The notes under the pieces were generated by a model. It saw nothing but the letters and a program-made list of their open reading frames with translations, was not told where the DNA came from and searched no databases. This document shows positions 8,301 to 16,425 of a stretch of 64,000 nt of DNA, piece after piece. The position numbers and the translations under genes were made by a program. The first letter of the stretch is position 1, and each line of letters opens with the position of its first letter. Source of the DNA: Bacteroidales bacterium. GTDB lineage: Bacteria; Bacteroidota; Bacteroidia; Bacteroidales; UBA932. Location of the stretch: positions 62,001 through 126,000 of the forward strand of contig JALCMW010000001.1 of NCBI GenBank assembly GCA_022648685.1. The letters run 5' to 3'.

Positions 8301-9595
8301 ACGGTAAGATCCAACCCTATTAGAAGATCGTAATACTTCATATTGAAGATACCGTCGTTGCCGTTAAGATAAGACGGGATGAAGTAGACCTTGACCTTGT
8401 CCACGGGGGCATTGGACAGACCTAACTGTTTGAGCCTGTTTACAATAATATCATTCTCGGAATTCATCAGGTAATGCGATACCTGTGTCGTATATGTATC
8501 ATGATCCCTGCCGCCCAGTTTCGAAGCCAGATCCTTGTCCACTCCGTTATTTCCGGACGGAATCATTATGAACGCCTGTATGCTTTTGCCTTCGAACCCG
8601 GATTTGTTCAATTTGTCCAGGGCATCCAGGAAAACATCTATTCCCTTGTTCCTGTATTCGTACCTACCCCCGATACCTACCAAAACGGCATTTTCGCCCA
8701 AAGGTTCCCCCGACATCGCGGCCGCTATCTCTATCAGTTTCTTCCTGGCCCGGGATCGTTTGTCTTCATACTCCTTGTCATCCGACGGAGTGAAGCTGTT
8801 TTCGAAACCGTTAGGAGTCACCACATCGATATCTCTTTTAAGGAACTGCTTGCATTCCCTGGCCGTTATGTCGCTCACCGTAGTGAATACATCCGCATTC
8901 CCTGCGGATTGCTTCTCAAGGGAATGGCGGGCCAGCACATTGAACTGCCTTGCCTTGTCATCACCATTGTAGAGATCCATAGAATTATAAAGAGGCAGAT
9001 TGTTTCCTGCAAGACAACGTCCGAGGACAGTAGCATGTGTAGTGAAAACCGTCCCTATGGGAAGATCAGTGTGTTTGAGATACAAAAGGCCTGCGCCTGT
9101 CTGCCATTCATGGAATTGAGCCACGACCTTGTCAGAGGAATCGAGATTGAAATTGTAGAAGCTTTCTATTACCTTGCCTGCGGCATAGCCGAAAAGAGCC
9201 GACTCCTTGTAATCCCAATTCCCGGTTATGGAATCGACACGGAAATTCTTCCAATAATCAGTGAGAATGTCATTCTGCTTCGTAATGAATTGCTTGTAAT
9301 CCACAAGTACGGCTATGGGAGCTCCCGGAACGTTCCAAGTCCCTATCCTGATCCTCAAGCCTTCCGAAGCGGCCTTTTCTTTCCATGCATTATACAGATG
9401 GGGGTCTTCTATGAAATCCGGATTGGAAACGGTATCCATCCAGACATCAGGCCCTATCAATATATGATGCCTGTGCAATTGTGATTTGAGATACAGGGAT
9501 TTGGTCGCTATGACAGTGTAAATCCCGCCTATTTTGTTGCAGACCTCCCAACTTACCTCAAACAGATAATCGGGAACGATCAAATCTTTCGCCAT
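5360..9595 (-). CDS. Fusion of GT3 glycogen synthase and GT35 alpha-glucan phosphorylase
   Basis: One 1411-residue open frame. Residues 1 to about 545 are a GT3-type (fungal/animal-like) glycogen synthase: the start LFEVSWEVCNKIGGIYTV contains the glucose-donor loop KIGGIY, and YEPWGYTPLE is the E-x7-E catalytic motif. GT3 enzymes normally use UDP-glucose. Residues 559-1411 are a complete alpha-glucan phosphorylase of the short bacterial/archaeal class, beginning SWQSVLVTRHVPDSLSGLE, with PRQEASGTS-like PLP loop PQEASGTSGEKASMNG (lysine present) and LDGWWVEGY. The 853-residue second half equals the full length of stand-alone phosphorylases. A methionine codon at 7919-7921 opens the second half and is preceded by GGAGG seven bases upstream, so separate translation is possible. 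Spacing is 0 bases to the GH57 gene and 6 to ribF. The product both extends and phosphorolyses alpha-1,4-glucan. Confidence 0.93.
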   Translation of the reverse strand: MAKDLIVPDYLFEVSWEVCNKIGGIYTVIATKSLYLKSQLHRHHILIGPDVWMDTVSNPDFIEDPHLYNAWKEKAASEGLRIRIGTWNVPGAPIAVLVDYKQFITKQNDILTDYWKNFRVDSITGNWDYKESALFGYAAGKVIESFYNFNLDSSDKVVAQFHEWQTGAGLLYLKHTDLPIGTVFTTHATVLGRCLAGNNLPLYNSMDLYNGDDKARQFNVLARHSLEKQSAGNADVFTTVSDITARECKQFLKRDIDVVTPNGFENSFTPSDDKEYEDKRSRARKKLIEIAAAMSGEPLGENAVLVGIGGRYEYRNKGIDVFLDALDKLNKSGFEGKSIQAFIMIPSGNNGVDKDLASKLGGRDHDTYTTQVSHYLMNSENDIIVNRLKQLGLSNAPVDKVKVYFIPSYLNGNDGIFNMKYYDLLIGLDLTVFPSYYEPWGYTPLESLAFRVPTLTTSLSGFGVWVRSHYEKEHPGISVIERNDSNYFSVVDGVAARIKEIAGLDGETRKTYMENARDVASMALWENQIIYYKQAYSMALERIIARFGDFPAASGGKDMKYQKIEINSPSWQSVLVTRHVPDSLSGLERLSKNLWWCWNEDAKSLFKEVDPEIWHNSHNPLTVLDNTGFKRFTELAANESFIGKLNDVMDRFDSYMSRKSERKEPSIAYFCMEYGLDSSLKIYSGGLGILAGDYLKETSDMNVNLVAFGLLYRYGYFNQVLSSQGNQVAKYEAQDFTKIPASPVMDANGNWVTTSVAFPGRTLSARLWKVAVGRTDLYLMDTDYEANIPEDRQITYYLYGGDWENRLKQELLLGIGGIRAVKQLGLHPTIYHCNEGHAAFTGLERLSEYIQNDDLDFSEALEAVRSSSLFTTHTPVPAGHDAFDEGLLRKYIGHYPARLKTDWETMMGLGKINGSDVNEKFSMSILAANMSQNVNGVSKLHGEVSKRIFSGMYPGYLPEELYISYVTNGVHYPTWTAAEWKPIHAEVFGDEFRTHHYDKKCFEGIYRVSDEEIWNTRTFLRKKLINFIKERLSDTSVSNHYSPSQIVTIKDTLRDDVLTIGFARRFATYKRATLLFSDLDKLDSIVNNPERPVQFIFAGKAHPADKAGQDLIKRIVDISKQERFIGRIVFVPGYDITLAKRMVQGVDVWMNNPTRPQEASGTSGEKASMNGVMHFSVLDGWWVEGYVKGAGWALPQERTYEDQNYQDELDFATMYTIIENEIAPVFYDVDKNTGRSPEWIGFIRNTIAQVASNFTTNRMLSDYLKKFYIPQAKRTGILLADDFKVAREIASWKKKIRREWQNISVISRIQPNVSYDLSLTNELKAQVVLNIGDLEPEDIGVEMLFAVTDNKRCLHIRETCELKPVESRDGIVTYSASILPERTGMYQIAMRMYPKNPLLPHRQDFGLVRWL

Positions 9596-10948
9596 CTATT
9601 TCTTTTTTGTTTTGACCGCTTTGGAAGCGGTGGTTTTTACCGGACGTACAGTGCTTTTTTTTACGGCAGGTTTCTTTTTCTTCTCCGCAACACGTCCGGA
9701 AGATGTAGCCTTGGCCGCATCTTTTTTATCGGAGACAAATTTAGCATCTAAATCCGAATAAGCTGCATCCGTCCTTATAATAAAATCGCTCAGCACATTC
9801 ATGTAATTTATAAAGGCCTCATAAGGAGTATCATAAGGATTGAAATACTTGTGGACTTCACCGTCGGAGAAGAACTTGGTACACATGTAGTAAAAATGAT
9901 CGCTTTCCTGCAGATGTCCGAAATCGGACCATAACACGGGATCGTTTATGATGGAAAGTTTTTCCATCAAGCCGTAAAGTTTGCTGAAAGCGTCCTGCTG
10001 CAGTTCATTTCCCAGCCATGCGGTTACATCCCTCTCTTCGTCTGCCCATGAAATCGTCTGAGGGACATCAAGCAGATCCACCGGTTTCAGTTTCCTGACA
10101 GCCTGAGAGGGAGTAACGAATTCCATCAGTCCGTCTTTCAGAACGACTTCGGGGAAATACCTCATGAAATCGAATATTCCGCTTGCGGCATTCTGATGTT
10201 CGCCGAAAGTTTCATAATCCATAAAGAGATTGACGATATCCCCTTTTGAAACGGCGGATTTGATCCATGAAAGATACTTCTCCCCTGTCAAAGGCCAATC
10301 TGGCCATGTCTTGTCGGAAAAGCGGAAAGCGATGTCGTCGCTGAGCGAATAATTCCGCAAAAGGATATTCAATTTCGGCTGAGCCGGATCATAATATATG
10401 AAATCGGGGCTCTTCCAGCCGAGTATGTGTTTGGCACCTTCCGTGAGCATGGCCTTGAATCCCAGGTCATAGACCTCTCCGCCTATTTCGTTGGAATAGA
10501 TCAATTCAGTGTTCCGGAACACTTTCGGCATCACTCCGAAATATTGTTTCATAGCATCCCTGTGCTTAAGCACCTGATGTTTGAATTCCGCCGGAGATGC
10601 CAGTGAAGCAAGGGAATGGTAATATGTCTCGCACAAGAATTCAACGGAACCGGTATCGGCCAATTTACGAAAACTGTCTATCACTTCCGGAGCATATCTG
10701 TCAAATTGCTCCAAGGCTGAACCGGAAATGGAGAAAGCCACCTTGAATTCTCCCTTATGCCGTTTAATTATATCTAGCAGAAGAGCGTTCATCGGAAGAT
10801 AGCATTTCTGCGCCACTCTCCGCATTATTGTCCTGTTGGCAAAATCATCATAATAATGAGAGTCTTTGCCTATATCAAAAAACCTGTATAATCTCAGTCT
10901 GGTAGGCTGATGAACCTGAAAATACAGACATATGCTCTTTTTCATCAT
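9596..10948 (-). CDS. GH57 alpha-amylase-type glycoside hydrolase with lysine-rich tail
   Basis: A 450-residue cytoplasmic GH57 enzyme. The start ICLYFQVHQPTRL is GH57 conserved region I; FRNTELIYSNEI holds the probable nucleophile Glu148 and LFMDYETFGEH the probable acid/base Asp. It should cleave or transfer alpha-1,4-glucans inside the cell. Residues 408-450 are a low-complexity basic tail (many KK, AVKK and TVRP units) unlike the catalytic domain, perhaps binding a polyanion or anchoring to glycogen bodies (inference). It lies 2 bases after the GT4 gene and abuts the synthase/phosphorylase gene, so it belongs to the glycogen operon. Starts at 10948 and 10945 are both possible. Confidence 0.92.
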   Translation of the reverse strand: MMKKSICLYFQVHQPTRLRLYRFFDIGKDSHYYDDFANRTIMRRVAQKCYLPMNALLLDIIKRHKGEFKVAFSISGSALEQFDRYAPEVIDSFRKLADTGSVEFLCETYYHSLASLASPAEFKHQVLKHRDAMKQYFGVMPKVFRNTELIYSNEIGGEVYDLGFKAMLTEGAKHILGWKSPDFIYYDPAQPKLNILLRNYSLSDDIAFRFSDKTWPDWPLTGEKYLSWIKSAVSKGDIVNLFMDYETFGEHQNAASGIFDFMRYFPEVVLKDGLMEFVTPSQAVRKLKPVDLLDVPQTISWADEERDVTAWLGNELQQDAFSKLYGLMEKLSIINDPVLWSDFGHLQESDHFYYMCTKFFSDGEVHKYFNPYDTPYEAFINYMNVLSDFIIRTDAAYSDLDAKFVSDKKDAAKATSSGRVAEKKKKPAVKKSTVRPVKTTASKAVKTKKK

Positions 10949-10950
10949 AT

Positions 10951-12240
10951 TTATTTTATTACTGATTCATAAATTCGTTTCAACTTATATGCTGCATTGT
11001 TCCACTTGAGGGTATCGACCTCTTCATATCCATGTACGGAAGCAAATCGGGACAACGAAGGATATGTAAGCAATGCATATATCGCATCCGCCATGGCATC
11101 CACATCCCAGAAATCCACTTTGAAGGCATAGGATAAGACCTCGGCAGCTCCTGATTGCCTGGATATTATGGAAGGGACATTGGAACGCATGGCTTCGAGA
11201 GGTGAGATTCCGAACGGTTCGGAAACGGAAGGCATTATGTAAACATCGGAAAGTGCAAACATCTTCCCGACTTCCTGTCCACGGAGAAAACCGGTGAAGT
11301 GGAACCTGTCGGATATGCCCAGTTTTGCTACATGCCTGATGCATCTGGACATCATGTCCCCGCTTCCGGCCATTACGAAACGGACATTTTCGGTACGCTT
11401 GAGAACCTTTGCGGCGGCTTCGATGAAATATTCGGGGCCTTTCTGAAAAGTTATCCTTCCGAGAAAAGTCACGATCTTGTCCTTGACGCCCCTTTCCACT
11501 TTGAGATTTTCCCTTCCGCTGAAATCGACCGCATTATGCACAGTTATGACCTTGTCAGGCGATATTCCGTATCTGTTTATGACTATGTTTCGCGTAAGAT
11601 CGCTCACGGCGACTACCTTGTCGGCCGCTTCCATACCCATTTTTTCTATATCATAGACCCTGGTGTCCACGTTATCGCTTCCTCCCCTGTCAAAGGATGT
11701 GGCATGGACATGTACTATCAGAGGCTTTCCAGTCAGTTTCCTGGCTGCAATCCCGGCAAGGTAAGTGAGCCAGTCATGGGCATGTATCACATCGAATTCA
11801 TCTTTATGCTGCATTGCTATCGTACCGCCGACCATAGCGTAGCGGGCTACTTCCTCCATAAGGTTCGAAGTATACTTGCCGGAGAATTTATATTTTTGCC
11901 CGTATCTTATACTGAAATCTTTTACCTGACGTTTCTTTTCCAGTTCAGCCAATTCACGGAATTCATCCGAAGATACATACGGTATCATATTCGTCCCTAT
12001 CCTGATGAAACTCACTTTGTCAAGGAATTCATTTATATCGCATACCGATGTATCGACAGCTACATCGCTGGCATTTATTATGTCCGCCACGCTGGAATCC
12101 TCGTCGCCGAAGGCCGAAGGCATGACGAACAATGTCTTGACTCCGTTGGCGGCAAGGCCTTTGACAATCCCGTAGCAGGCGGTTCCCAGGCCTCCCGCTA
12201 TATGCGGAGGAAACTCCCACCCGAACATAAGAACTTTCAT
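10951..12240 (-). CDS. GT4 glycosyltransferase of the glycogen operon
   Basis: A 429-residue GT-B retaining glycosyltransferase. It has the acceptor-side loop WEFPPHIAGGLGTACYG, FDVIHAHDWLTYLAG in the middle, FLGRITFQKGPEYFIEA at the start of the donor domain, and SEPFGISPLEAM as the E-x7-E motif. The PPHIAGGLG motif is shared with glycogen and starch synthases of the GT4/GT5 type. It follows the debranching enzyme by 3 bases and precedes GH57 by 2, so a role in building alpha-glucan (primer synthesis, or a second synthase) is likely. The donor sugar cannot be read from sequence. Confidence 0.88.
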   Translation of the reverse strand: MKVLMFGWEFPPHIAGGLGTACYGIVKGLAANGVKTLFVMPSAFGDEDSSVADIINASDVAVDTSVCDINEFLDKVSFIRIGTNMIPYVSSDEFRELAELEKKRQVKDFSIRYGQKYKFSGKYTSNLMEEVARYAMVGGTIAMQHKDEFDVIHAHDWLTYLAGIAARKLTGKPLIVHVHATSFDRGGSDNVDTRVYDIEKMGMEAADKVVAVSDLTRNIVINRYGISPDKVITVHNAVDFSGRENLKVERGVKDKIVTFLGRITFQKGPEYFIEAAAKVLKRTENVRFVMAGSGDMMSRCIRHVAKLGISDRFHFTGFLRGQEVGKMFALSDVYIMPSVSEPFGISPLEAMRSNVPSIISRQSGAAEVLSYAFKVDFWDVDAMADAIYALLTYPSLSRFASVHGYEEVDTLKWNNAAYKLKRIYESVIK

Positions 12241-12243
12241 TTT

Positions 12244-14181
12244 CTATTCCTCCTTGTTTTTGTCCATAATATAATCCACGGTAAGCAAAGCGGCAGTACT
12301 CAATGCCGAAGATATCGCGCCATGCGGTTCATGAGGCGGATCCCCGTCATAGATCTCGGAAAAGGCCCCTACTCCGTGTTTGTTCAAATCATCATAAAAG
12401 CCTTCGGTGAGCCATTCGGCTTTCTTGCTGAAAGACGGTCCCTGCATCTTGAAACATATAGCGACATAATCCCCAAGCAAAGAGGGACGTGTACTGCCTT
12501 GATGATAGGCAAGATCCCTCTCGGTCTGCGCACCTTCGTAAACACCTTTGTATTTGGAATCCCTAGGTGAAAGTGTCCTTATCCCTCTTCTCGTAACCAG
12601 ATCGTTGCTCACGACCTTCATGACGCTGTCGGCTATTTCGTCGTCTATCGGAGAATAAGGCATGGCGACAGGACAAAGCTGGTTGGGACGGATATCCGGA
12701 TTCATGCCGTTGTTATCCACATAATCGGCAAGATATCCCCATTGTGGATTCCAGAACATCGTCTGGTAATTGGCTTTTACAAGATCCCGCACCGGAGACC
12801 AGCGCGGAATAAACCGGCTGTTCTTTTCCCCGTAACGGGACTCCATATCCAGGGCGAAACACAAAGCGTTGTACCATAGAGCATTAGTCTCCACCTGGTA
12901 ACCGGCTCTTTCGGTAACAGGCCTGCCGTTCACATAGGCATTCATCCAGGACAAAGCGACACCGTCCATTTGCGCCCACAAAAGTCCGTTGGGCTGCATG
13001 GCCACTTCCTTACGCCTGCCCGGAGCATAGCTTTCTATTATACCTTTCAATGTGCCGCCGTACTTTTTCCATACATATTTTGCATTTCCGCAGAACCCGA
13101 TGTATTGCTGCAAGGCACGTGTCATACTCAAAGGAGCCTCGACCTGTGTGGTGCGATGGAACAATCTCTCTTGCTCGTCATGAATAAGATTGTCCAGAAT
13201 TTCCTCGAATTCACCGGTATTGCCGTCGGTGTACAGTGTCAGTCCCGGAAGTGCAAGAATCGTTTCCCTCAACAGCCCTGTATATAGCCATGAAAAACCG
13301 GCGGTTATCATTTTATGGCCGTTTCTGTCGCATTTCAGGAGATCGGCGCAATGCACAAGCTGGTCATGGAAACTGCTTATGCCGGATATCTTCCTGAGTT
13401 TGTCATTGTAACATCTTTTTAGCCGCAAAGGATCTATTTCATCCACGGAAGCTGAAAAGACCAAGGATTCGCCTTTGCCCAATTCGGTTTCGAAATATCC
13501 GGGAACGAACAAGTCTTCGCAACATGCGAATCCTCTTCTGGATTCATCGGAATAAGTAATCCCGTTATACCAGTAAGGCATGGATCTGAATGACGACCTG
13601 GATGAGCTAAGCTGCAGATTGAGATCCGGAAAGCCGTCATACATATTGAAAGAGACACCGTTCCTGACTGGCGCGAATCCGGTTCTGGCTTCCATATTCC
13701 TCATCGTCAAGGCATGTATATTCCTGAAAGCGAGAAACGGTTTCAGCTGCAACACGATTTTGGACGGAGACTGCAGAAGTTCGAACTTTATCATAACCTG
13801 ATCCCTGTCAGGTTGAAGCAGTATGCTCTTGGTAAAAACTATTTCACCGACCTTGTACGTTATGTGCGGAACGGGATCGGCATCGAAATCCACGATATAT
13901 TTATGTCCGCGCGGTTCATAGACATCCCCGTAACAATGAATTCCGAGATTGAATTGCTTCCCGTTGGTAATTATGGTTTCGTCCAGAGATGAAAGAAGAA
14001 GGTATTTCCTTCCTCCGAATTTATCTATCGGCACGGCTAGCAGGCCATGGTAGCGTCTTGTATTGCAAGTGACTATGGACGTGTTGCAGTAAGCACCCGT
14101 CTTATTCGCGCAAATGATTTCACGTTTGAGCGAATAAGAAAGATTAACCAGTTCGGATTTGTTGAATTTCAAAAAAGCCAT
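12244..14181 (-). CDS. Glycogen debranching enzyme (amylo-alpha-1,6-glucosidase, GH133)
   Basis: A 645-residue protein. An N-terminal beta-sandwich domain carries NTRRYHGLLAVPI and RKYLLLSSLDE, hallmarks of the bacterial/archaeal amylo-alpha-1,6-glucosidase family. The C-terminal (alpha/alpha)6 catalytic domain carries DGNTGEFEEILDNL, EAPLSMTRALQQY and YHQGSTRPSLLGDY. It removes the single glucose or short stubs at alpha-1,6 branch points left by phosphorylase. No signal peptide is present, so it acts in the cytoplasm. It lies 32 bases after glgB and 3 before the GT4 gene. Length is normal for the family. Confidence 0.93.
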   Translation of the reverse strand: MAFLKFNKSELVNLSYSLKREIICANKTGAYCNTSIVTCNTRRYHGLLAVPIDKFGGRKYLLLSSLDETIITNGKQFNLGIHCYGDVYEPRGHKYIVDFDADPVPHITYKVGEIVFTKSILLQPDRDQVMIKFELLQSPSKIVLQLKPFLAFRNIHALTMRNMEARTGFAPVRNGVSFNMYDGFPDLNLQLSSSRSSFRSMPYWYNGITYSDESRRGFACCEDLFVPGYFETELGKGESLVFSASVDEIDPLRLKRCYNDKLRKISGISSFHDQLVHCADLLKCDRNGHKMITAGFSWLYTGLLRETILALPGLTLYTDGNTGEFEEILDNLIHDEQERLFHRTTQVEAPLSMTRALQQYIGFCGNAKYVWKKYGGTLKGIIESYAPGRRKEVAMQPNGLLWAQMDGVALSWMNAYVNGRPVTERAGYQVETNALWYNALCFALDMESRYGEKNSRFIPRWSPVRDLVKANYQTMFWNPQWGYLADYVDNNGMNPDIRPNQLCPVAMPYSPIDDEIADSVMKVVSNDLVTRRGIRTLSPRDSKYKGVYEGAQTERDLAYHQGSTRPSLLGDYVAICFKMQGPSFSKKAEWLTEGFYDDLNKHGVGAFSEIYDGDPPHEPHGAISSALSTAALLTVDYIMDKNKEE

Positions 14182-14213
14182 AATCTCTAAATTTGGTTAT
14201 TCAAAAAATATAA

Positions 14214-16208
14214 TCAAGATACCTTTTCCAATACCAGAGCACAACGGCACGGAAGATATATATAAACCAGCCAACGGCCGTCACGACATTCACCGGCTGA
14301 ATCCGCGCGAACCGCGGTATGCCGTTCCCCTTCTTTTATCCTAGAAAAGCCGTCATACTTTTTTTCATCCGTATCCAGCTTAACTTCATATTCACCCCCG
14401 GGAGCGGCAAAGCCATAATTTTCAAATGAATTCACAGGGTTGAAGTTGAAAGCAAAAATACGATTTTTCCGCCTGAAAATCAATACCTTCTTTTCTTCAT
14501 CGGCAACAATTATTTCTGGCTTTCCGGAAAGAATTCCGTTATCCTTGAAATATTTTATCATGGAAGAATCAAAATTACGGAGATACCTGTAACGCAGATA
14601 TTCCGGTTCGGCAAGTGACCATTGCCTTCTGGCATATTTATATGACCATCCGTTCCCTTCCCTCGGGAAATCTATCCAATCGGGATGTCCGAATTCGTTC
14701 CCCATGAAATTGAGATATCCGTTTCCAGCCGTAGCGATCGTAACGAGTTTTATCATTTTGTCAAGAGCTATCCCCCTGTCGACAATGGCATTTCCGGAAT
14801 CCACATTCATATTGAAGTACATTTCTTTGTCCATCAATCTGAAAATAAGGGTTTTGTCGCCCACCAGCGCCTGATCGTGGCACTCCACATAGCTGATCGT
14901 CTTTTCATCTTGCCTCTTGTCAGTCAGTTTCCACCATATGTCCCCCATGCTCCATTTCTCGTCGGGCGTCTCTTTTATAATTTTTATCCAATTGTCGGCT
15001 ATGCCCATTGCGAGACGGAAATCGAAACCTATCCCCCCTGAATCGAAAGGGGCTGCCAAACCGGCCATGCCGCTTACATCTTCGGCAATGGTTATGGCTT
15101 CGGGATCCACTTCCCTTACCAGCATGTTCGCAAGAGCTAGATAAGTAACGGCAGACTCATCGACACCGGAATCGAAATAGCAATCGTATCCGGAGAAATT
15201 CTTCCCCAGCCCGTGATCCCAATACATCATGCTTGTCACTCCGTCGAAACGGAACCCGTCCAGATGATATTCCTCCAGCCAGTACTTGCAATTGGACAAC
15301 AGGAAATGAACGGTTTCATCCTTGCCGTAGTCGAAACAGCGTGATCCCCATGCAGGATGATACCCTTTGTCTCCGCCGTAGAAATACAAATCGTTGCGGC
15401 CATCGAACATTCCCAGGCCCTCTTTTTCGTTGCTGACGCTATGGGAATGCACCAAGTCCATGATTACGGCAATCCCCATCCCATGGGCTTCGTCCACAAG
15501 TCTTTTGAATTGTTCGGGAGTCCCGAAACGGGAACTCAGAGCGAAGAAGTTCGATACCTGATAGCCGAAGGAACCGTAATAGGGATGTTCCTGGAGAGCC
15601 ATTATCTGCAAAGTATCATAACCAAGTGCGGATACTTTCGGAAGGACATCTTTGCGGAAATCATCGAAGGAAGCCACTTTTTCCTGCTCCGAACTCATGC
15701 CTATATGGCATTCGTAGATCAGAGGTTCCGATTTCTTCCGCGGCCTTCCGTTTTTCCACACATATTTCCCGGACGGATCCCAGACCTGGGCGCTGAAAAC
15801 TTTCGTATCAGGGTCCTGGACGACCCTGACTGCATATGAAGGCAATCTTTCCCCGGCCCCTCCCTGCCATTCGATATAAAGTTTGTACAAATCCCCGTGG
15901 TTCAGAAACATGGAAGGGACTGTCAATTCCCAATTGCCGTTTCCTATAGGCTTTAGGGAATAAGCGTCCACCCGCTTCCAATTATTGAACTCTCCTATCA
16001 GATATATTCGCGAAGCATTCGGAGCCCACTCCCTGAACACCCACGAGCCATCGCCCATCCTGTGCAAGCCGTAATAAAGATGGTTATTGGCATTATCGGA
16101 AATCAGACCTTTACCGGCCATATGCTCCCTTGCAGCCAGGATCCTGGCATGCCGTGCATCTATGGCCTCCTTATAGGGCTTTAAATAGGGATCGGTATTA
16201 TATATCAT
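14214..16208 (-). CDS. glgB: 1,4-alpha-glucan branching enzyme GlgB (GH13)
   Basis: About 664 residues of the eukaryote-like GH13_8 branching type: a CBM48 domain (GSWVFREWAPNASRIYLIGE), then the TIM barrel with region I VIMDLVHSHS, region II GFRFDGVTSMMY (nucleophile Asp), region III ITIAEDVSGM (acid/base Glu) and region IV VECHDQALVGDK, and a C-terminal beta domain. It makes alpha-1,6 branches in glycogen. The start is taken at 16208 (MIYNTDP); 16220 (MQNQM) is equally open. Either way the start overlaps the end of xseB, by 11 or 23 bases, which ties glycogen expression to the xseAB transcript. Confidence 0.95.
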   Translation of the reverse strand: MIYNTDPYLKPYKEAIDARHARILAAREHMAGKGLISDNANNHLYYGLHRMGDGSWVFREWAPNASRIYLIGEFNNWKRVDAYSLKPIGNGNWELTVPSMFLNHGDLYKLYIEWQGGAGERLPSYAVRVVQDPDTKVFSAQVWDPSGKYVWKNGRPRKKSEPLIYECHIGMSSEQEKVASFDDFRKDVLPKVSALGYDTLQIMALQEHPYYGSFGYQVSNFFALSSRFGTPEQFKRLVDEAHGMGIAVIMDLVHSHSVSNEKEGLGMFDGRNDLYFYGGDKGYHPAWGSRCFDYGKDETVHFLLSNCKYWLEEYHLDGFRFDGVTSMMYWDHGLGKNFSGYDCYFDSGVDESAVTYLALANMLVREVDPEAITIAEDVSGMAGLAAPFDSGGIGFDFRLAMGIADNWIKIIKETPDEKWSMGDIWWKLTDKRQDEKTISYVECHDQALVGDKTLIFRLMDKEMYFNMNVDSGNAIVDRGIALDKMIKLVTIATAGNGYLNFMGNEFGHPDWIDFPREGNGWSYKYARRQWSLAEPEYLRYRYLRNFDSSMIKYFKDNGILSGKPEIIVADEEKKVLIFRRKNRIFAFNFNPVNSFENYGFAAPGGEYEVKLDTDEKKYDGFSRIKEGERHTAVRADSAGECRDGRWLVYIYLPCRCALVLEKVS

Positions 16209-16425
16209 CTGGTTTTGCATCTTCTAGGGTTTCATCCATACTGTCCTGAAGCGTCCTCAGATACTTCCTGCAGGCTCTTACTATTGTTTCGGACTTCTTT
16301 ACATATTCTGCGATTTCATCGATTCCCGTATCGGGTGATTCTATTTTCTTTGCAATCGCTTCCAGTTCGGCAATACTTCCGGTATAATCGAACTTTTTGC
16401 TTTTGGTGCTTTTATTCTTGTCCAT
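16198..16425 (-). CDS. xseB: Exodeoxyribonuclease VII small subunit
   Basis: A 75-residue helical protein with the XseB core SIAELEAIAKKIESPDTGIDE followed by VKKSETIVRACRKYL. Several copies wrap one XseA to form exonuclease VII, which degrades single-stranded DNA from both ends. It overlaps xseA by 14 bases and glgB by at least 11. Length is typical. Confidence 0.95.
   Translation of the reverse strand: MDKNKSTKSKKFDYTGSIAELEAIAKKIESPDTGIDEIAEYVKKSETIVRACRKYLRTLQDSMDETLEDAKPDDI

Noticed and set aside
8474..9484. A 336-codon plus-strand frame inside the glycogen synthase region
   Set aside because: It is antisense to well-conserved coding sequence and its translation has no recognisable domain; such long shadows are common in this composition.
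11299..12570. A 423-codon plus-strand frame antisense to the GT4 gene
   Set aside because: Same reason; the opposite strand encodes a clear glycosyltransferase with catalytic motifs.
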